58,045 nucleotides of DNA from Pseudobutyrivibrio sp. (lineage in GTDB: Bacteria; Bacillota; Clostridia; Lachnospirales; Lachnospiraceae): assembly GCF_017471675.1 (NCBI RefSeq), contig NZ_JAFUSK010000006.1, forward strand, positions 1-58,045. The letters run 5' to 3'. Positions 17,962 to 27,400 of the stretch are shown in pieces (within the stretch, counting starts at the first letter, position 1; each line of letters starts with the position of its first letter). The notes below the pieces were generated by a model. The model was not told the DNA's origin. It was given only the letters and a program-made list of their open reading frames with translations, and made no database searches. Both the position numbers and the translations under genes were made by a program.

Positions 17962-18738
17962 TTATTGTACTTTTTCAACGTCTATCATCACACCATGAAC
18001 AGTAAATCTCATTTCTGATGAAGAACATGTGGAAAGGGTAACAATTTGATCAGAGGCTTTAACAGCTATATCATCTGCATCAATATATGAATTAGTCTTA
18101 AGCGTCCCAATATATTCTTCAAATTCAGGGGAATCTGAATAAGGCACTGTATAAACAAAAGATGCCGGGTCCGTATCAAAATAAGAAAAGATTTCAAATC
18201 TCATTTTCTTATTAGGTGTTATTATCTGAAAGTATTTGTGCTCGTCATAATAATTATCATTTGATTTATAATATTTTAAAGTACCAAACATTGACAGGTT
18301 ACGCATATTATGACCATAGATAATATTATGACTATCAGTAAAATCAGGAAGATTATAGCCCTCTAAGAAAATGGAGCCTGCTTTAGCATATTCTTTATTA
18401 ATGTCCCTTCTTAGATACCCCTCATCATCACCACTATACATTATTGGATAGCTTATATCTGTCCCTTCTACATAAATCCATCCAACCACATCAGGATTAA
18501 TCTTAGTCAAGCTGTCAAAATCCACATCTAACATATCCTGCCAGCTTGTGCTAGCTGTATATTCCAGATTACTTTCCGTTATATTAGCATATAATTGATT
18601 TGTTTTCTCATATCCCATGATAATATAAACAAGTCCTGCAATTGATGAAAATACAATCAACAAACCTACTGCTAAAATAATCTTGTAATTAAATATTGAT
18701 TTCTTAGTAGTCTCTTTTAGTTCCTTATCCTCGTTCAT
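17962..18738 (-). CDS. srtB: Class B sortase
   Basis: 258 aa. One N-terminal membrane helix (about 20-41) is followed by a sortase domain with catalytic H143 (IIYGHN), C238 (TLSTC) and R244 (EMRFTVHG). The long NPDVVGWIYVEGT entry and the TLSTC motif mark class B. Such enzymes cleave NPxT(G/N)-type signals and attach proteins to peptidoglycan or a pilus base. The NPVTG-bearing protein two genes upstream is the obvious substrate. It is the last gene of the operon, 6 bp after the membrane-anchored surface protein; the start has only a distant GAGAGG. Confidence 0.93.
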   Translation of the reverse strand: MNEDKELKETTKKSIFNYKIILAVGLLIVFSSIAGLVYIIMGYEKTNQLYANITESNLEYTASTSWQDMLDVDFDSLTKINPDVVGWIYVEGTDISYPIMYSGDDEGYLRRDINKEYAKAGSIFLEGYNLPDFTDSHNIIYGHNMRNLSMFGTLKYYKSNDNYYDEHKYFQIITPNKKMRFEIFSYFDTDPASFVYTVPYSDSPEFEEYIGTLKTNSYIDADDIAVKASDQIVTLSTCSSSEMRFTVHGVMIDVEKVQ

Positions 18739-18744
18739 AATTTG

Positions 18745-19779
18745 CTAGTTTGCATCTTTCCTCTCTCTTTCTGCCTTCATTGCTGCGATTACAGAAATAA
18801 TTACAAGTGTTATTCCAAGTATAGCTATTACTATGCTATATCTTCTCATCCATTCCTGCTTAGCTTTGTCATCAAATATACTTTTTGCTGTTTCTTCATC
18901 AGGTATATCTACCACATCTTCTCTTGAAGCTGGAACACTATCATCATCTATCTGCTCTACATTTTCCTCTTCTTGGGAAGCCTGGTCAACTGCATTTTGT
19001 TGATTTGTATTAGTTCTATTAGTTCTATTGTTAACTACGCCACCCTCTGGAACAGGATTAGCATTATTGTCAGATGCCTGGTAAATGTAGCTTGTCCCAC
19101 CCTGAACTGTGCTATATTCTGTCCTGCTATCGTTTATGTACTGAGTGCTTCCACTTGGTACTGTAGCCTTATCATACTTGAATTCTATAACCTGATTTTC
19201 CTTTAGAGATTCAATATGATAATTGTTTACCTTAGGAGTATAACCTTCTATATATTTGTATGGAACGTATACTTCCTCGCCTAATGCCCCATAATAAGTA
19301 ACGCTTTCTGCTAAGGTGTTGTTACCTGCATCCAGATATCTTACTTCATAAGGTACTACCGCTCCTACTCCATAGGCTATTACATAGGAATCATCCTTTG
19401 TAACTGCAAATGCTGATTTAGAGCTGGCATCATTTGAACCACTTCTTCTACAGCCCTTTACATAATATTTCGCTGCTTCTGAATCAGTTTTATCTATCTT
19501 AACCCCATCCTTTGGATTAAAAACTATCTCATCGTTATACTGAAGATTTATAACTGTAACGCAATCATCAGCTACTGTTACCTTGGCATCAGGATTACTG
19601 ATTTTAAGATATAAGTCATAGTCAGGTATAAAGCTTGCGCCTACATCTTCGGTTCCGCCTATAACAAAGCTTACCTTATAGGTGTATGCAGCCTCTGCTT
19701 TAGTGCTTATTGCTATCATCATGCATGCCATAATAAGAATCATTCCAAAAGAGGTTCCTAATCTTTTTACCTTCTTCAT
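18745..19779 (-). CDS. Secreted, C-terminally membrane-anchored surface protein
   Basis: 344 aa from the ATG at 19779, which has a perfect AAGGAGG 9 nt upstream. A signal peptide ends near AEAA. The ectodomain contains a MucBP-like beta unit (VPYEVRYLD, then TPKVNNYHIESLKENQVIEFKY) and an Asn/Gln-rich linker. A single C-terminal membrane helix (YSIVIAILGITLVIISVIAA) precedes a charged tail. There is no sorting motif, so it is held by the helix. It lies between the NPVTG protein and sortase B with 2-6 bp gaps, suggesting a role in the same surface assembly. No specific function is recognised. Confidence 0.8.
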   Translation of the reverse strand: MKKVKRLGTSFGMILIMACMMIAISTKAEAAYTYKVSFVIGGTEDVGASFIPDYDLYLKISNPDAKVTVADDCVTVINLQYNDEIVFNPKDGVKIDKTDSEAAKYYVKGCRRSGSNDASSKSAFAVTKDDSYVIAYGVGAVVPYEVRYLDAGNNTLAESVTYYGALGEEVYVPYKYIEGYTPKVNNYHIESLKENQVIEFKYDKATVPSGSTQYINDSRTEYSTVQGGTSYIYQASDNNANPVPEGGVVNNRTNRTNTNQQNAVDQASQEEENVEQIDDDSVPASREDVVDIPDEETAKSIFDDKAKQEWMRRYSIVIAILGITLVIISVIAAMKAERERKDAN

Positions 19780-19781
19780 AA

Positions 19782-20609
19782 CTAAGCCCCTCCTTTTTGT
19801 CTTTTTTCTAAAATTAAATATATAACAACAAGCATAATTCCAAATATCATTGTGCATGTGCAAATGATAACCGGTAAAAGTGAATCCCCTGTCACTGGAT
19901 TTCCTCCTGCCTGTGGAACTTTTGGCTCATCTATTGCAACAACCTCTACACCTCCTGGTGTTGTGTATACCACATGATTAACAGATGTATTTCGTACCAC
20001 ATTATTCTGTGGGGTAGGAACATTCTCAGCACCAAATTTCACATCAAGTGTGGCCAGCTTTTCCATATAACCATTGTCCTGTGAATTACCGTCAAGCTTA
20101 ACGGTGATAATAATCGTTCCACTTTGACCATTGGAAAGCCTTCCTACATTAAAATATGGTACCTTTCCATCCTCAAGATTTCCTACCGCCTGATTCAATC
20201 CGATGATTGTATCATAATCACCACCTACGGTTTCGCTATCATGAATAACTGTTTCACTGTCCCCTATCTTATATGAAAGCTTGTAGGAATATGCTCCACC
20301 ACTAGCACTGCTTTGTCCACCACCAATACTTTTTTCTTCCAACGAATTAATAACATCTGTGCTGATATAAAAATCTGATGTAGTGCCAGAAGCATTCTTA
20401 TAATTAACTTCGTAAGATATTGTATCTCCTGGCATTGCACTTGTAATGGTAGATTTGCTTATATCATAGTCAGATACAAACTTTCCACCATCGTATATCA
20501 CATTCCATCCTGTAGATTGTGTTGCTGCTAATGCTATTGATGTGTTTAACATTATTCCTACTCCCGTAATAGCCAGAGCAAGAAATAAACTTCCTATTCT
20601 ATTTTTCAT
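19782..20609 (-). CDS. Secreted protein with NPVTG sorting signal, probable sortase B substrate
   Basis: 275 aa. A signal peptide is cleaved near ALAA28. The middle is beta-rich with a repeat-like tail. The C-terminus carries G-G-N-P-V-T-G-D followed by a ~22-residue hydrophobic helix and EKRQKGGA, a complete cell-wall sorting signal. NPxTG differs from the LPxTG of the two pilins in this operon and fits the class B sortase encoded two genes downstream. It may be the base or anchor subunit of the pilus (inference). RBS GGAG precedes the ATG. Confidence 0.8.
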   Translation of the reverse strand: MKNRIGSLFLALAITGVGIMLNTSIALAATQSTGWNVIYDGGKFVSDYDISKSTITSAMPGDTISYEVNYKNASGTTSDFYISTDVINSLEEKSIGGGQSSASGGAYSYKLSYKIGDSETVIHDSETVGGDYDTIIGLNQAVGNLEDGKVPYFNVGRLSNGQSGTIIITVKLDGNSQDNGYMEKLATLDVKFGAENVPTPQNNVVRNTSVNHVVYTTPGGVEVVAIDEPKVPQAGGNPVTGDSLLPVIICTCTMIFGIMLVVIYLILEKRQKGGA

Positions 20610-20626
20610 CGCTTGCTCCTTTCTTA

Positions 20627-21355
20627 TTACTGAGTATTTACTCCATTGATACTAACAATATTTCCATCATCTACTGCGTCACATTTAACATTTACACCCC
20701 AGGCTGCATATATTGCATCCTCAGCATTATGTGTCTGCACCGCATCCCCTTGGATTTCTATCTTCAAGGATTCACCAGAATATAAATATTCGCTTTCAAT
20801 AGATGATTCAGTTTCCTTTTGGGTGACAAGTGTAGTCACCTTATTATCAACTGTTATGCCTGTTAAAAATGGGGTTGCATTTCCGCATCCCAGTGGAGAA
20901 GTCTTGTAATAAACTGACTGCTCTGCAGTTGATTCTGATTCATTTAAGAACCATCCATCTGCTATATCAAGCTTAATAAGGGAAGGATCTAAATTGGTAT
21001 TTTTGCCATCCTTGTACCAGCTTTTTCTTACGATAACTCTTACATATTCACTATAGCCTGTTTCTTCATTGGAGTTATTAACAATCCTAACATTTTCAGA
21101 ATAGTTCTTACCTATTTTGAAGGAATCATCATTTGCTATTTCTGGAAATGTAAGTCCATTTTGTTCTCCTACTGAAATAAAGCTATCATCTACCAGTTCT
21201 TCAACATCCACTGAAATCTCAGCTGTAGAGAAATTAACTCTTTCTGCTGCACTTTGGTATACCATAGCAGCCCTTGTAGCTGTAATAGAACCTGCTGATA
21301 TTACTACTAATCCCAGTATCAAAATAAGAAGAGGATTTTTATATAATTTTTTCAT
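20627..21355 (-). CDS. Secreted protein with SipW-type signal peptide (TasA/camelysin-like)
   Basis: 242 aa from the ATG at 21355; the ATG two codons earlier is only 1 nt from AGGAGG, too close, whereas this one is 7 nt away. The leader (MKKLYKNPLLILILGLVVIS then ..TRAAMVYQSAAE) is the type processed by SipW-like signal peptidases in TasA/CalY proteins. The mature part is beta-rich and lacks an anchor. TasA-type proteins form fibres or fibre adaptors. No SipW peptidase is encoded in this window, so one must be supplied elsewhere. It lies between two similarly small secreted genes. Confidence 0.75.
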   Translation of the reverse strand: MKKLYKNPLLILILGLVVISAGSITATRAAMVYQSAAERVNFSTAEISVDVEELVDDSFISVGEQNGLTFPEIANDDSFKIGKNYSENVRIVNNSNEETGYSEYVRVIVRKSWYKDGKNTNLDPSLIKLDIADGWFLNESESTAEQSVYYKTSPLGCGNATPFLTGITVDNKVTTLVTQKETESSIESEYLYSGESLKIEIQGDAVQTHNAEDAIYAAWGVNVKCDAVDDGNIVSINGVNTQ

Positions 21356-21367
21356 ATTCATCCCTCC

Positions 21368-21865
21368 TTAGTTTCCTACTGTGTAGCTGTCTTCGTTAGC
21401 TACTACAGCGTTCCAATCAGCGTAGGCCTTGCCATCCTTATCGTATAATACCTTGGTTGCTTCCTGCACTATGATTACATTGAAGTTACCTGACAAATTG
21501 TTATTGATTCCAAGAATCAACTGACTGGCTGTGGCCTCCTTTGGAGCTAATGGATTAGCATAATAGTAATATCCATCATCACCCTTGCTCCAGCCTTCCT
21601 GTTCAGTGAATGTAATAACACAGCTTTCTGGAGCTATAGCCTTGACCCTGACAAAAATGTCATAATCACCAGTGTTTGTGATGGTAACCTTCTTCGTCAT
21701 GTTTTCCACCTGCTCGTCAATCTTAGGAATACTATCACCAAGCTTTAATTCAATCATTCCTTCAGTTGCCACAGAGTCTGTGAAGTACGCCATAGCTGGC
21801 TTTATAGAACTAATGCCTATTACCATTATCGCTGCAGCAACTACTAAACACAACTTTGATTTCAT
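21368..21865 (-). CDS. Small secreted camelysin/TasA-like protein with SipW-type signal
   Basis: 165 aa. A hydrophobic leader ends in PAMAYFTDSVATEG; the A-YFTD cleavage context is the hallmark of SipW-dependent camelysin/TasA-family proteins. The mature ~135 residues form a beta sandwich pattern (KKVTITNTGDYDIFVRVKAI). There is no C-terminal anchor. It overlaps the adjoining genes closely (4-12 bp gaps) and should be produced stoichiometrically with them, perhaps as a minor fibre component. Start at ATG 21865 with GAGG upstream. Confidence 0.78.
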   Translation of the reverse strand: MKSKLCLVVAAAIMVIGISSIKPAMAYFTDSVATEGMIELKLGDSIPKIDEQVENMTKKVTITNTGDYDIFVRVKAIAPESCVITFTEQEGWSKGDDGYYYYANPLAPKEATASQLILGINNNLSGNFNVIIVQEATKVLYDKDGKAYADWNAVVANEDSYTVGN

Positions 21866-21869
21866 ATTG

Positions 21870-22919
21870 CTACCTCACTCTCACTTCCTGCTTTACCCTC
21901 TGACCGCTTTCATCTATCCAGAACTGTTCTCCGTCGTCTTCAACGAATTCATTCACTGCACTTATTCCACCTGTTATCATCTTGCCATCATAAGTATTTT
22001 CAAAGCTTGCTGTAGGTATTTCTTCATCAGGATTAATAATGATACCTGTAACATTTTTTTCTCCAACTGCCTCATAGCTTGCTCCATCATATACTTCTGT
22101 AACAGTAACCTGCGCCTGTGCTGGAATATTATCAATCTGCTTTGTCTTTGTTCCTGCCCCATCAAAATCTATGGTATATACGTTATCAAATACAACCTCA
22201 CCTTCGATGGTTCCTACAACACTATATACAAATGATGCTGTATTAAATGCTGAATTATATTGATCTAATGTCTTGCTGATTATTACACTACCAAATCTTT
22301 CTTTTGCTGTAGATTTTAGGCTAAATGTAGGATTGTAATTCCATTCATCTGAACCCTGACCAAATGCTACGTAATCACTTGTTGGAGCGAGAATCACATA
22401 AGGTGTAAATGTATATTCGTATTTATCATCCATTGTATCAAGTGGAATATATAAATACAGGCCAGCTCCTGCTTCAATCTCTATACTGTTTCCTGCCATA
22501 ACAATTGCATCAGATGTGCCGGACTTTGTTCTAGTAAGTGAGATTTCTGCATCCTTTGAAGTGTTCTGGGCTACCGCTTTAGCTTTTTCCACTATATTAG
22601 TATTTACAGCCTCTACAGTAGGTTGATTCTCAAGAATACTTAAATCAATTCCACTTTCTTTAAATTTATCTGTAAGGGTTAGCCCACCAGTAGAATCCAT
22701 TTGGGCTATTTTGTAAATCTCAATAGTTAATGTGCCCTCATACTCATTTGCAAAAACCGAACCGTCAGCTTCGTTGATTTGAGCAGTAAGCTTTACTGTT
22801 TTTGTAGTATCCACTCTTTCTGCTGCCATTAATGAATGCCCGCATACCAAGGAAACCACAAGACCAGCTGCAGCCATAATACCTATAAAACTCTTTTTTA
22901 CTAATATATTTCTTTTCAC
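21870..22919 (-). CDS. Pilin-like secreted protein without a sorting signal
   Basis: 349 aa beginning at a GTG with GGGAG upstream. A signal peptide ends near SLMAAE. Two beta domains follow; the second (VIISKTLDQY... to TASFENTYD) has the Cna-B/DUF5979 look of Gram-positive pilins. Unlike its neighbours it ends in a polar tail (QRVKQEVRVR) with no LPxTG or membrane helix. Either it is assembled non-covalently, or an anchor has been lost. The stop and next start are 4 bp apart and show no leftover coding of an anchor, so I favour a natural short form. Confidence 0.72.
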   Translation of the reverse strand: MKRNILVKKSFIGIMAAAGLVVSLVCGHSLMAAERVDTTKTVKLTAQINEADGSVFANEYEGTLTIEIYKIAQMDSTGGLTLTDKFKESGIDLSILENQPTVEAVNTNIVEKAKAVAQNTSKDAEISLTRTKSGTSDAIVMAGNSIEIEAGAGLYLYIPLDTMDDKYEYTFTPYVILAPTSDYVAFGQGSDEWNYNPTFSLKSTAKERFGSVIISKTLDQYNSAFNTASFVYSVVGTIEGEVVFDNVYTIDFDGAGTKTKQIDNIPAQAQVTVTEVYDGASYEAVGEKNVTGIIINPDEEIPTASFENTYDGKMITGGISAVNEFVEDDGEQFWIDESGQRVKQEVRVR

Positions 22920-23025
22920 TGGCGACTCCCTTCCAAGCCACTAGGCCTATTTCTTAATAATATACATTGCCTAGAACAAAGTATTATATAATGCCCTCTT
23001 CTAATCAATGTAGCAACTAGCATTT

Positions 23026-23063
23026 ATTGTCTCCTCCGCCGCCTTTTGCGGCGGAGAGACAAT
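23026..23063 (-). terminator. GC-rich hairpin after the major pilin gene (attenuator-like, no T-tract)
   Basis: A 15-bp stem with one bulged base encloses a 5-8 nt loop 8 bp beyond the major pilin stop. On the minus strand it is followed by AATAAATGC, not a T-run, so full termination is unlikely. Placed just after the pilin, it would protect the upstream mRNA from 3' decay or limit readthrough to minor subunits. Confidence 0.55.
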
Positions 23064-23070
23064 TTATCTA

Positions 23071-24423
23071 TTACTTAGCAGATTTATTCTTCTTATTTGT
23101 GAAGTACAAACCTGCTGAGATGCTCATTAGAAGCACTCCAAATCCTGTAAATGCTGCTGTACCCTTACCACCTGTGAAAGGTAATGTAGATAGCTTTGAA
23201 TCGTGCATTGTAGCCTCTGCTATCTGCTCGTTGTCAGCCTTGCCTTCCTGCCACTCTGCAGTTACATCTTCTGGATTTACCTTATAGCCTTCTGGAGCAA
23301 CTACTTCATGGAACTTATAGGTCTTATCTGGATCAAAGCCTTCTACTGTAGCTGTTCCATCAGAACCTGTGGTGATTGTTGTAGCATCATCTACTGTATC
23401 TACCCATCCTGAAAGAACTCCACCTTCAAGTGTTGCAAACTTTCCATCAGCGTTTACTACTACAAATTCTGCACCTGCCAAAGCCTCTGGTGAATTAGAG
23501 CCAGCCTCGTTCATCTTTGTAATCTTAAGCTTTCCTGTGTAAGATTTAACAACTGTTGCTGGATTATTTCCAATAGCAGCTTTGTTATCAATCTCTGTAC
23601 CAGTTACGATTGCTACATAAGTAAGTGTAACTGTCATGTTTGCATATTTGTTATCTTCTTCTGGGTCATCACTGTTAATGATAAGTGAAGCTAAATCGAT
23701 TGTAAGCTTATTTCCCTCTGGGGCAATTTCCAATGTTGGCGCATCCCCAACATCAACTGTAACTACTGCCTTGCCTGCATCATTTACCTTAAACTCGCCG
23801 CCTGTTAGTTCATCAGTAATAACAAGTGTTGTCTGGGAACCCTTTGGCGAATAAGGAATTGTTGCTGTAAGTGTGTAGGTTACTTCATCACCAACCTGTA
23901 CAAACTTATCTGTCTGCTCATTCACTGTCTTTCCTACAGTCTTAGGTGTCTTCTTTGCCTTAATTGTTGTGTCAACAAGCCCCTTCTCTTCACCTGTCTT
24001 ATCATCAAATCCAACGTAAGCAAGCATTGGGTTGTAATCATATCCTTCTTCTGTTCCATTGATAAGATATAAGCCTGCCTTGCTAACTGTCATTGGATTA
24101 GTGAACACATCACTTGTTGATACATTTGCAGCTTTAATTGCAGTTGCTCTTGCTGATTCACTTGCTGCAATATACCCTTCAATCTGTGATTGTTCGTCAT
24201 CACCAAAGCTTGCAAACAGTGCCTCGTATCCAGGAACGATTGCCCAACCAGTGGCTGTGCTGGTGTCTGCCTTTATTACCTGTGCATAGGTAAATGTAGC
24301 TCCTTCACCTGCACCAGTAACGGTAATAACAGCACTCTTTTCTGCTGCAGATGATATGATGGTCATTGAAAGCATCATCATTACCGCAAGCATAAGCGTT
24401 AATAACTTCTTTACTCTTTTCAT
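23071..24423 (-). CDS. SpaH/EbpB-type LPXTG major pilin
   Basis: 450 aa. A signal peptide ends near ISSAAE. The body shows the order of SpaH-type shaft pilins: an N-terminal domain, an isopeptide-forming middle domain (about 170-310, KTVGKTVNEQTDKFVQVGDE), and a SpaA-like C-terminal domain with GAEFVV and the E-box-like FHEVVAPEGYK. The sorting signal is LPFTGG with a hydrophobic helix and KKNKSAK. Subunits of this type are polymerised by a class C sortase, and one is encoded at 28364-29245. It has the strongest ribosome site of the operon (AAGGAGG), as expected of a major subunit. Confidence 0.92.
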   Translation of the reverse strand: MKRVKKLLTLMLAVMMMLSMTIISSAAEKSAVITVTGAGEGATFTYAQVIKADTSTATGWAIVPGYEALFASFGDDEQSQIEGYIAASESARATAIKAANVSTSDVFTNPMTVSKAGLYLINGTEEGYDYNPMLAYVGFDDKTGEEKGLVDTTIKAKKTPKTVGKTVNEQTDKFVQVGDEVTYTLTATIPYSPKGSQTTLVITDELTGGEFKVNDAGKAVVTVDVGDAPTLEIAPEGNKLTIDLASLIINSDDPEEDNKYANMTVTLTYVAIVTGTEIDNKAAIGNNPATVVKSYTGKLKITKMNEAGSNSPEALAGAEFVVVNADGKFATLEGGVLSGWVDTVDDATTITTGSDGTATVEGFDPDKTYKFHEVVAPEGYKVNPEDVTAEWQEGKADNEQIAEATMHDSKLSTLPFTGGKGTAAFTGFGVLLMSISAGLYFTNKKNKSAK

Positions 24424-24446
24424 ATTGAACCCTCCTTATTGTCCCT

Positions 24447-27400
24447 TTATGCCATTTTTTGTTTTTTCTTATTTTTATAAAACAGATAAGTTGAAAGCAT
24501 GATAAATGTAAATCCTATTGCATTGGTATTATCTGTTCCAGTACCACCAGTATTTGGCAACTCAATTGCCTGCAACAAATTCTTATAGTAGAACTTGTAG
24601 GTTATAACATTTTTGTTTCTAACCACTTCACTCTCACATTCAGCAGTTTCGCCTTGTGGAGTGTAGGCTGTAACGGTAGGCTTGTTGTCTGCATCAAGCG
24701 CTATCTCCCAATACTCACCGCTCTTTGCATATCCTGTAGGTGCGCTAACTTCTGTAAGCATGTATGTTTTTTCTACAGGAACAGCTTCATCTTCCTTAAG
24801 GTCCCATGTAATCTTACCTTCTTCATTTCCCTTGCTTTCTCCAAGGTATGCACTCTGCGGATTGTCTCCTGCTTCCTTAAGTAAGAACTGGGCTCCATCA
24901 AGTCTTACACCAGCTTTTCCATCTCCATCTGTTTTGTAGATTTCCCAAACATTTTTGTAGTAAACCTGAATAACTGGATGTGGGAAAAGCTTTTCGTAGT
25001 GATTAGATTTGTATGTGTAGTCTGCCGTTGCCTTTGTATTTGATCTAAAGCCTTCCTTGCCAGATGATGTAGGAGTCTGTGCTGTTACGTTGTCAGTTCC
25101 TTCATCACCTATTGCATTATAGCCTGATTCTAAATATGTATCATAGGCCAGGTCTGATGGAACTACCTTAAAGGTAACACCGTATGAATACCTCTTATCT
25201 AATTCATATCCATCAGGGAAGCTTATAACCATCTTGCGCTCAGCTGAATCATAAGTTGCAGTAACTATAATGGTTTCGTCTCCATCATATACTTCATAGG
25301 TAGCTGCATTTGTCATTGCACCATTTGCATCTATATGACCATCCAAGCCATCCCATTTACCTTTTCCTATATCCTGTAACTCAGCATCACCATCCATAAT
25401 ACTTAGGTAGAACTCTGAGTTAGGCTTTATATCAACATATTCACTTAGGTAATCTGTAATAACAACATTTGAAGCGTAATAGTTTACTGTGTGAATCTCG
25501 TCCTCACCAGTGGTGGTGGTAGAAATAGTACCTGCTAGGTTACTAAATTTAGCTCCAACCTCTGATGCCTTTATATTAGTTGCTTCTTTTGTTTTTGCAT
25601 TAGGAACTGCATTTGCCAGGTTTTCCAATAAGGTAATACCGTACATATTAATTCCATCAATATAACCTAATCCCATACCAACTGCATAAAAGGCGTCGCA
25701 GTTAGTAAGCGCTTTGGCTGCATTTATTGATTCGTTGTAAACTGTTCTGCTGGTTGAGCTACCGTTTCCTCCAACAGAGCCATTGTTGTTCAAATAATAT
25801 GTTGGTTGACCATCTGTAAGGAAGATAACTATTCTCTCAGCTCCAGCTCTTGCTCCTGCCATTTCGCTTTTAGCCAATGTTAAGCCAGCATCGTAATTAG
25901 TTCCTATATTACTTCCTATTTCAATGGAACTAACCTCAGGATATACATCCTCTGTGTTTATCCATCCTCCTGCGGATGCTCTGGTTCCAAACTCTAGAAT
26001 CTTCCATTTGGCATCTACATCAGGCTTTGATTCAAATACCTTTACCATTGCCTTGGTAGCATCCTTAACATATTTGATATTTTCACCTGCCATTGATGAT
26101 GAAACATCGATGACCATTATAATATCAACTACTTTGTTGGTAACAACCTGATCTTCTTCCTGACCATATATTATGGTTCGTACTGTTTCATCAGGTGGCA
26201 GATATTTTAGTGAAAGATTGTAGTCATCTGAATTACTGTTGTACTTAATAAACTTTGACAGCTGTTCGTCTGACTTAGATACAGGGTAGGTATAGGTTAA
26301 CATGTTCTTAAATACCACCTGTGGTCTAGTAGCATCTGTTACTGTTACCTCATACTCTCTTGAACCTGTATATGTAGCTGCATATTCAGCCTTTGGTACC
26401 TTATCCGTTCCTAAATATACCTTAGTAACAAAGTTTTCAAAATTGTAATCAGAGCTAATAATAGCTGATTCTATTATCTTGTATTTTCCTTCGTTAAGGG
26501 CGTCAAACTCAGCCTTTTGAGAAGCCTTTAATTTGAAAATACCATTTGCATCTGTGTGATACTTGGTACCATCTATGCTATAGCCTTCGTTAGCTACTGG
26601 TGCTCCACTTGCATCAAGCAATTTGAATTCATACTGGGTGTTTGTATCTGTAGCTGCAACCCCTGTAACCTTTTTGGTTACTGATAGGTTACTATCTTCC
26701 TTATAATATGCCTGAATGTCTACAGTCAGCTTGTTGTCTACATCCCTGGAATCCAAAGTAGCTATCTCTACATCATTTTTAAGAATCCTTACTCTATAGT
26801 ATGTAGTCCTATAGTAGTATCCTACTTCGTATGCTTCAATCTTAATTTCGTCAAAAACCTGATTGTTATATTTAGCTTCTATGAAAGTATGATTAGCTAT
26901 GTGCTCAACCAAATCATTTACTAACTGTGCCTGCTCATCTCCAAATCCGGTAAGATCCTTGGTTCCATTTCCAACTGCTAATTCATTTCCATCAATATCT
27001 CTGTTTTTAATATTAAGTATTACCTTGGCATTGTTTGTTGATACCCATGTAACTACGAAAGTAGAAAAGCTATCTGTAACTATTTCTGCCTTTGTTAATG
27101 CACTATTGTTATCTAGCTCTAAATCAGCTTTTTTCTCACCTGTTAAATTATCAATCTTGTCTGTCTGCTCGTTAAAATGTAGTACTGAAACATCTACCTT
27201 ATCTTTTCCACTAACATCTATTGGTAAAACCGCTTGCTTATACTCTAGCTTCACTGTTACATCACCATTTGGTTCTACCTCTTCAGATGTTTCCTGATTA
27301 ATAAAGCAAATGTCATAAGCTACAAATCCGTAATTAATGTTGTCGTTTAATTCTGTTTCACCATTTAATTTTTCTTTAACCTTTGTATATTCTTCTGCGG

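Noticed and set aside
19780-19863. N-terminal extension of the membrane-anchored surface protein
   Set aside because: It would overlap the end of the NPVTG protein gene by about 80 bp, while a perfect AAGGAGG precedes the ATG at 19779.
21870-22919. Frameshifted pilin that lost its LPXTG tail
   Set aside because: Only 4 bp separate its stop from the next start and no sorting-signal coding remains in other frames nearby, so there is no positive sign of a frameshift.
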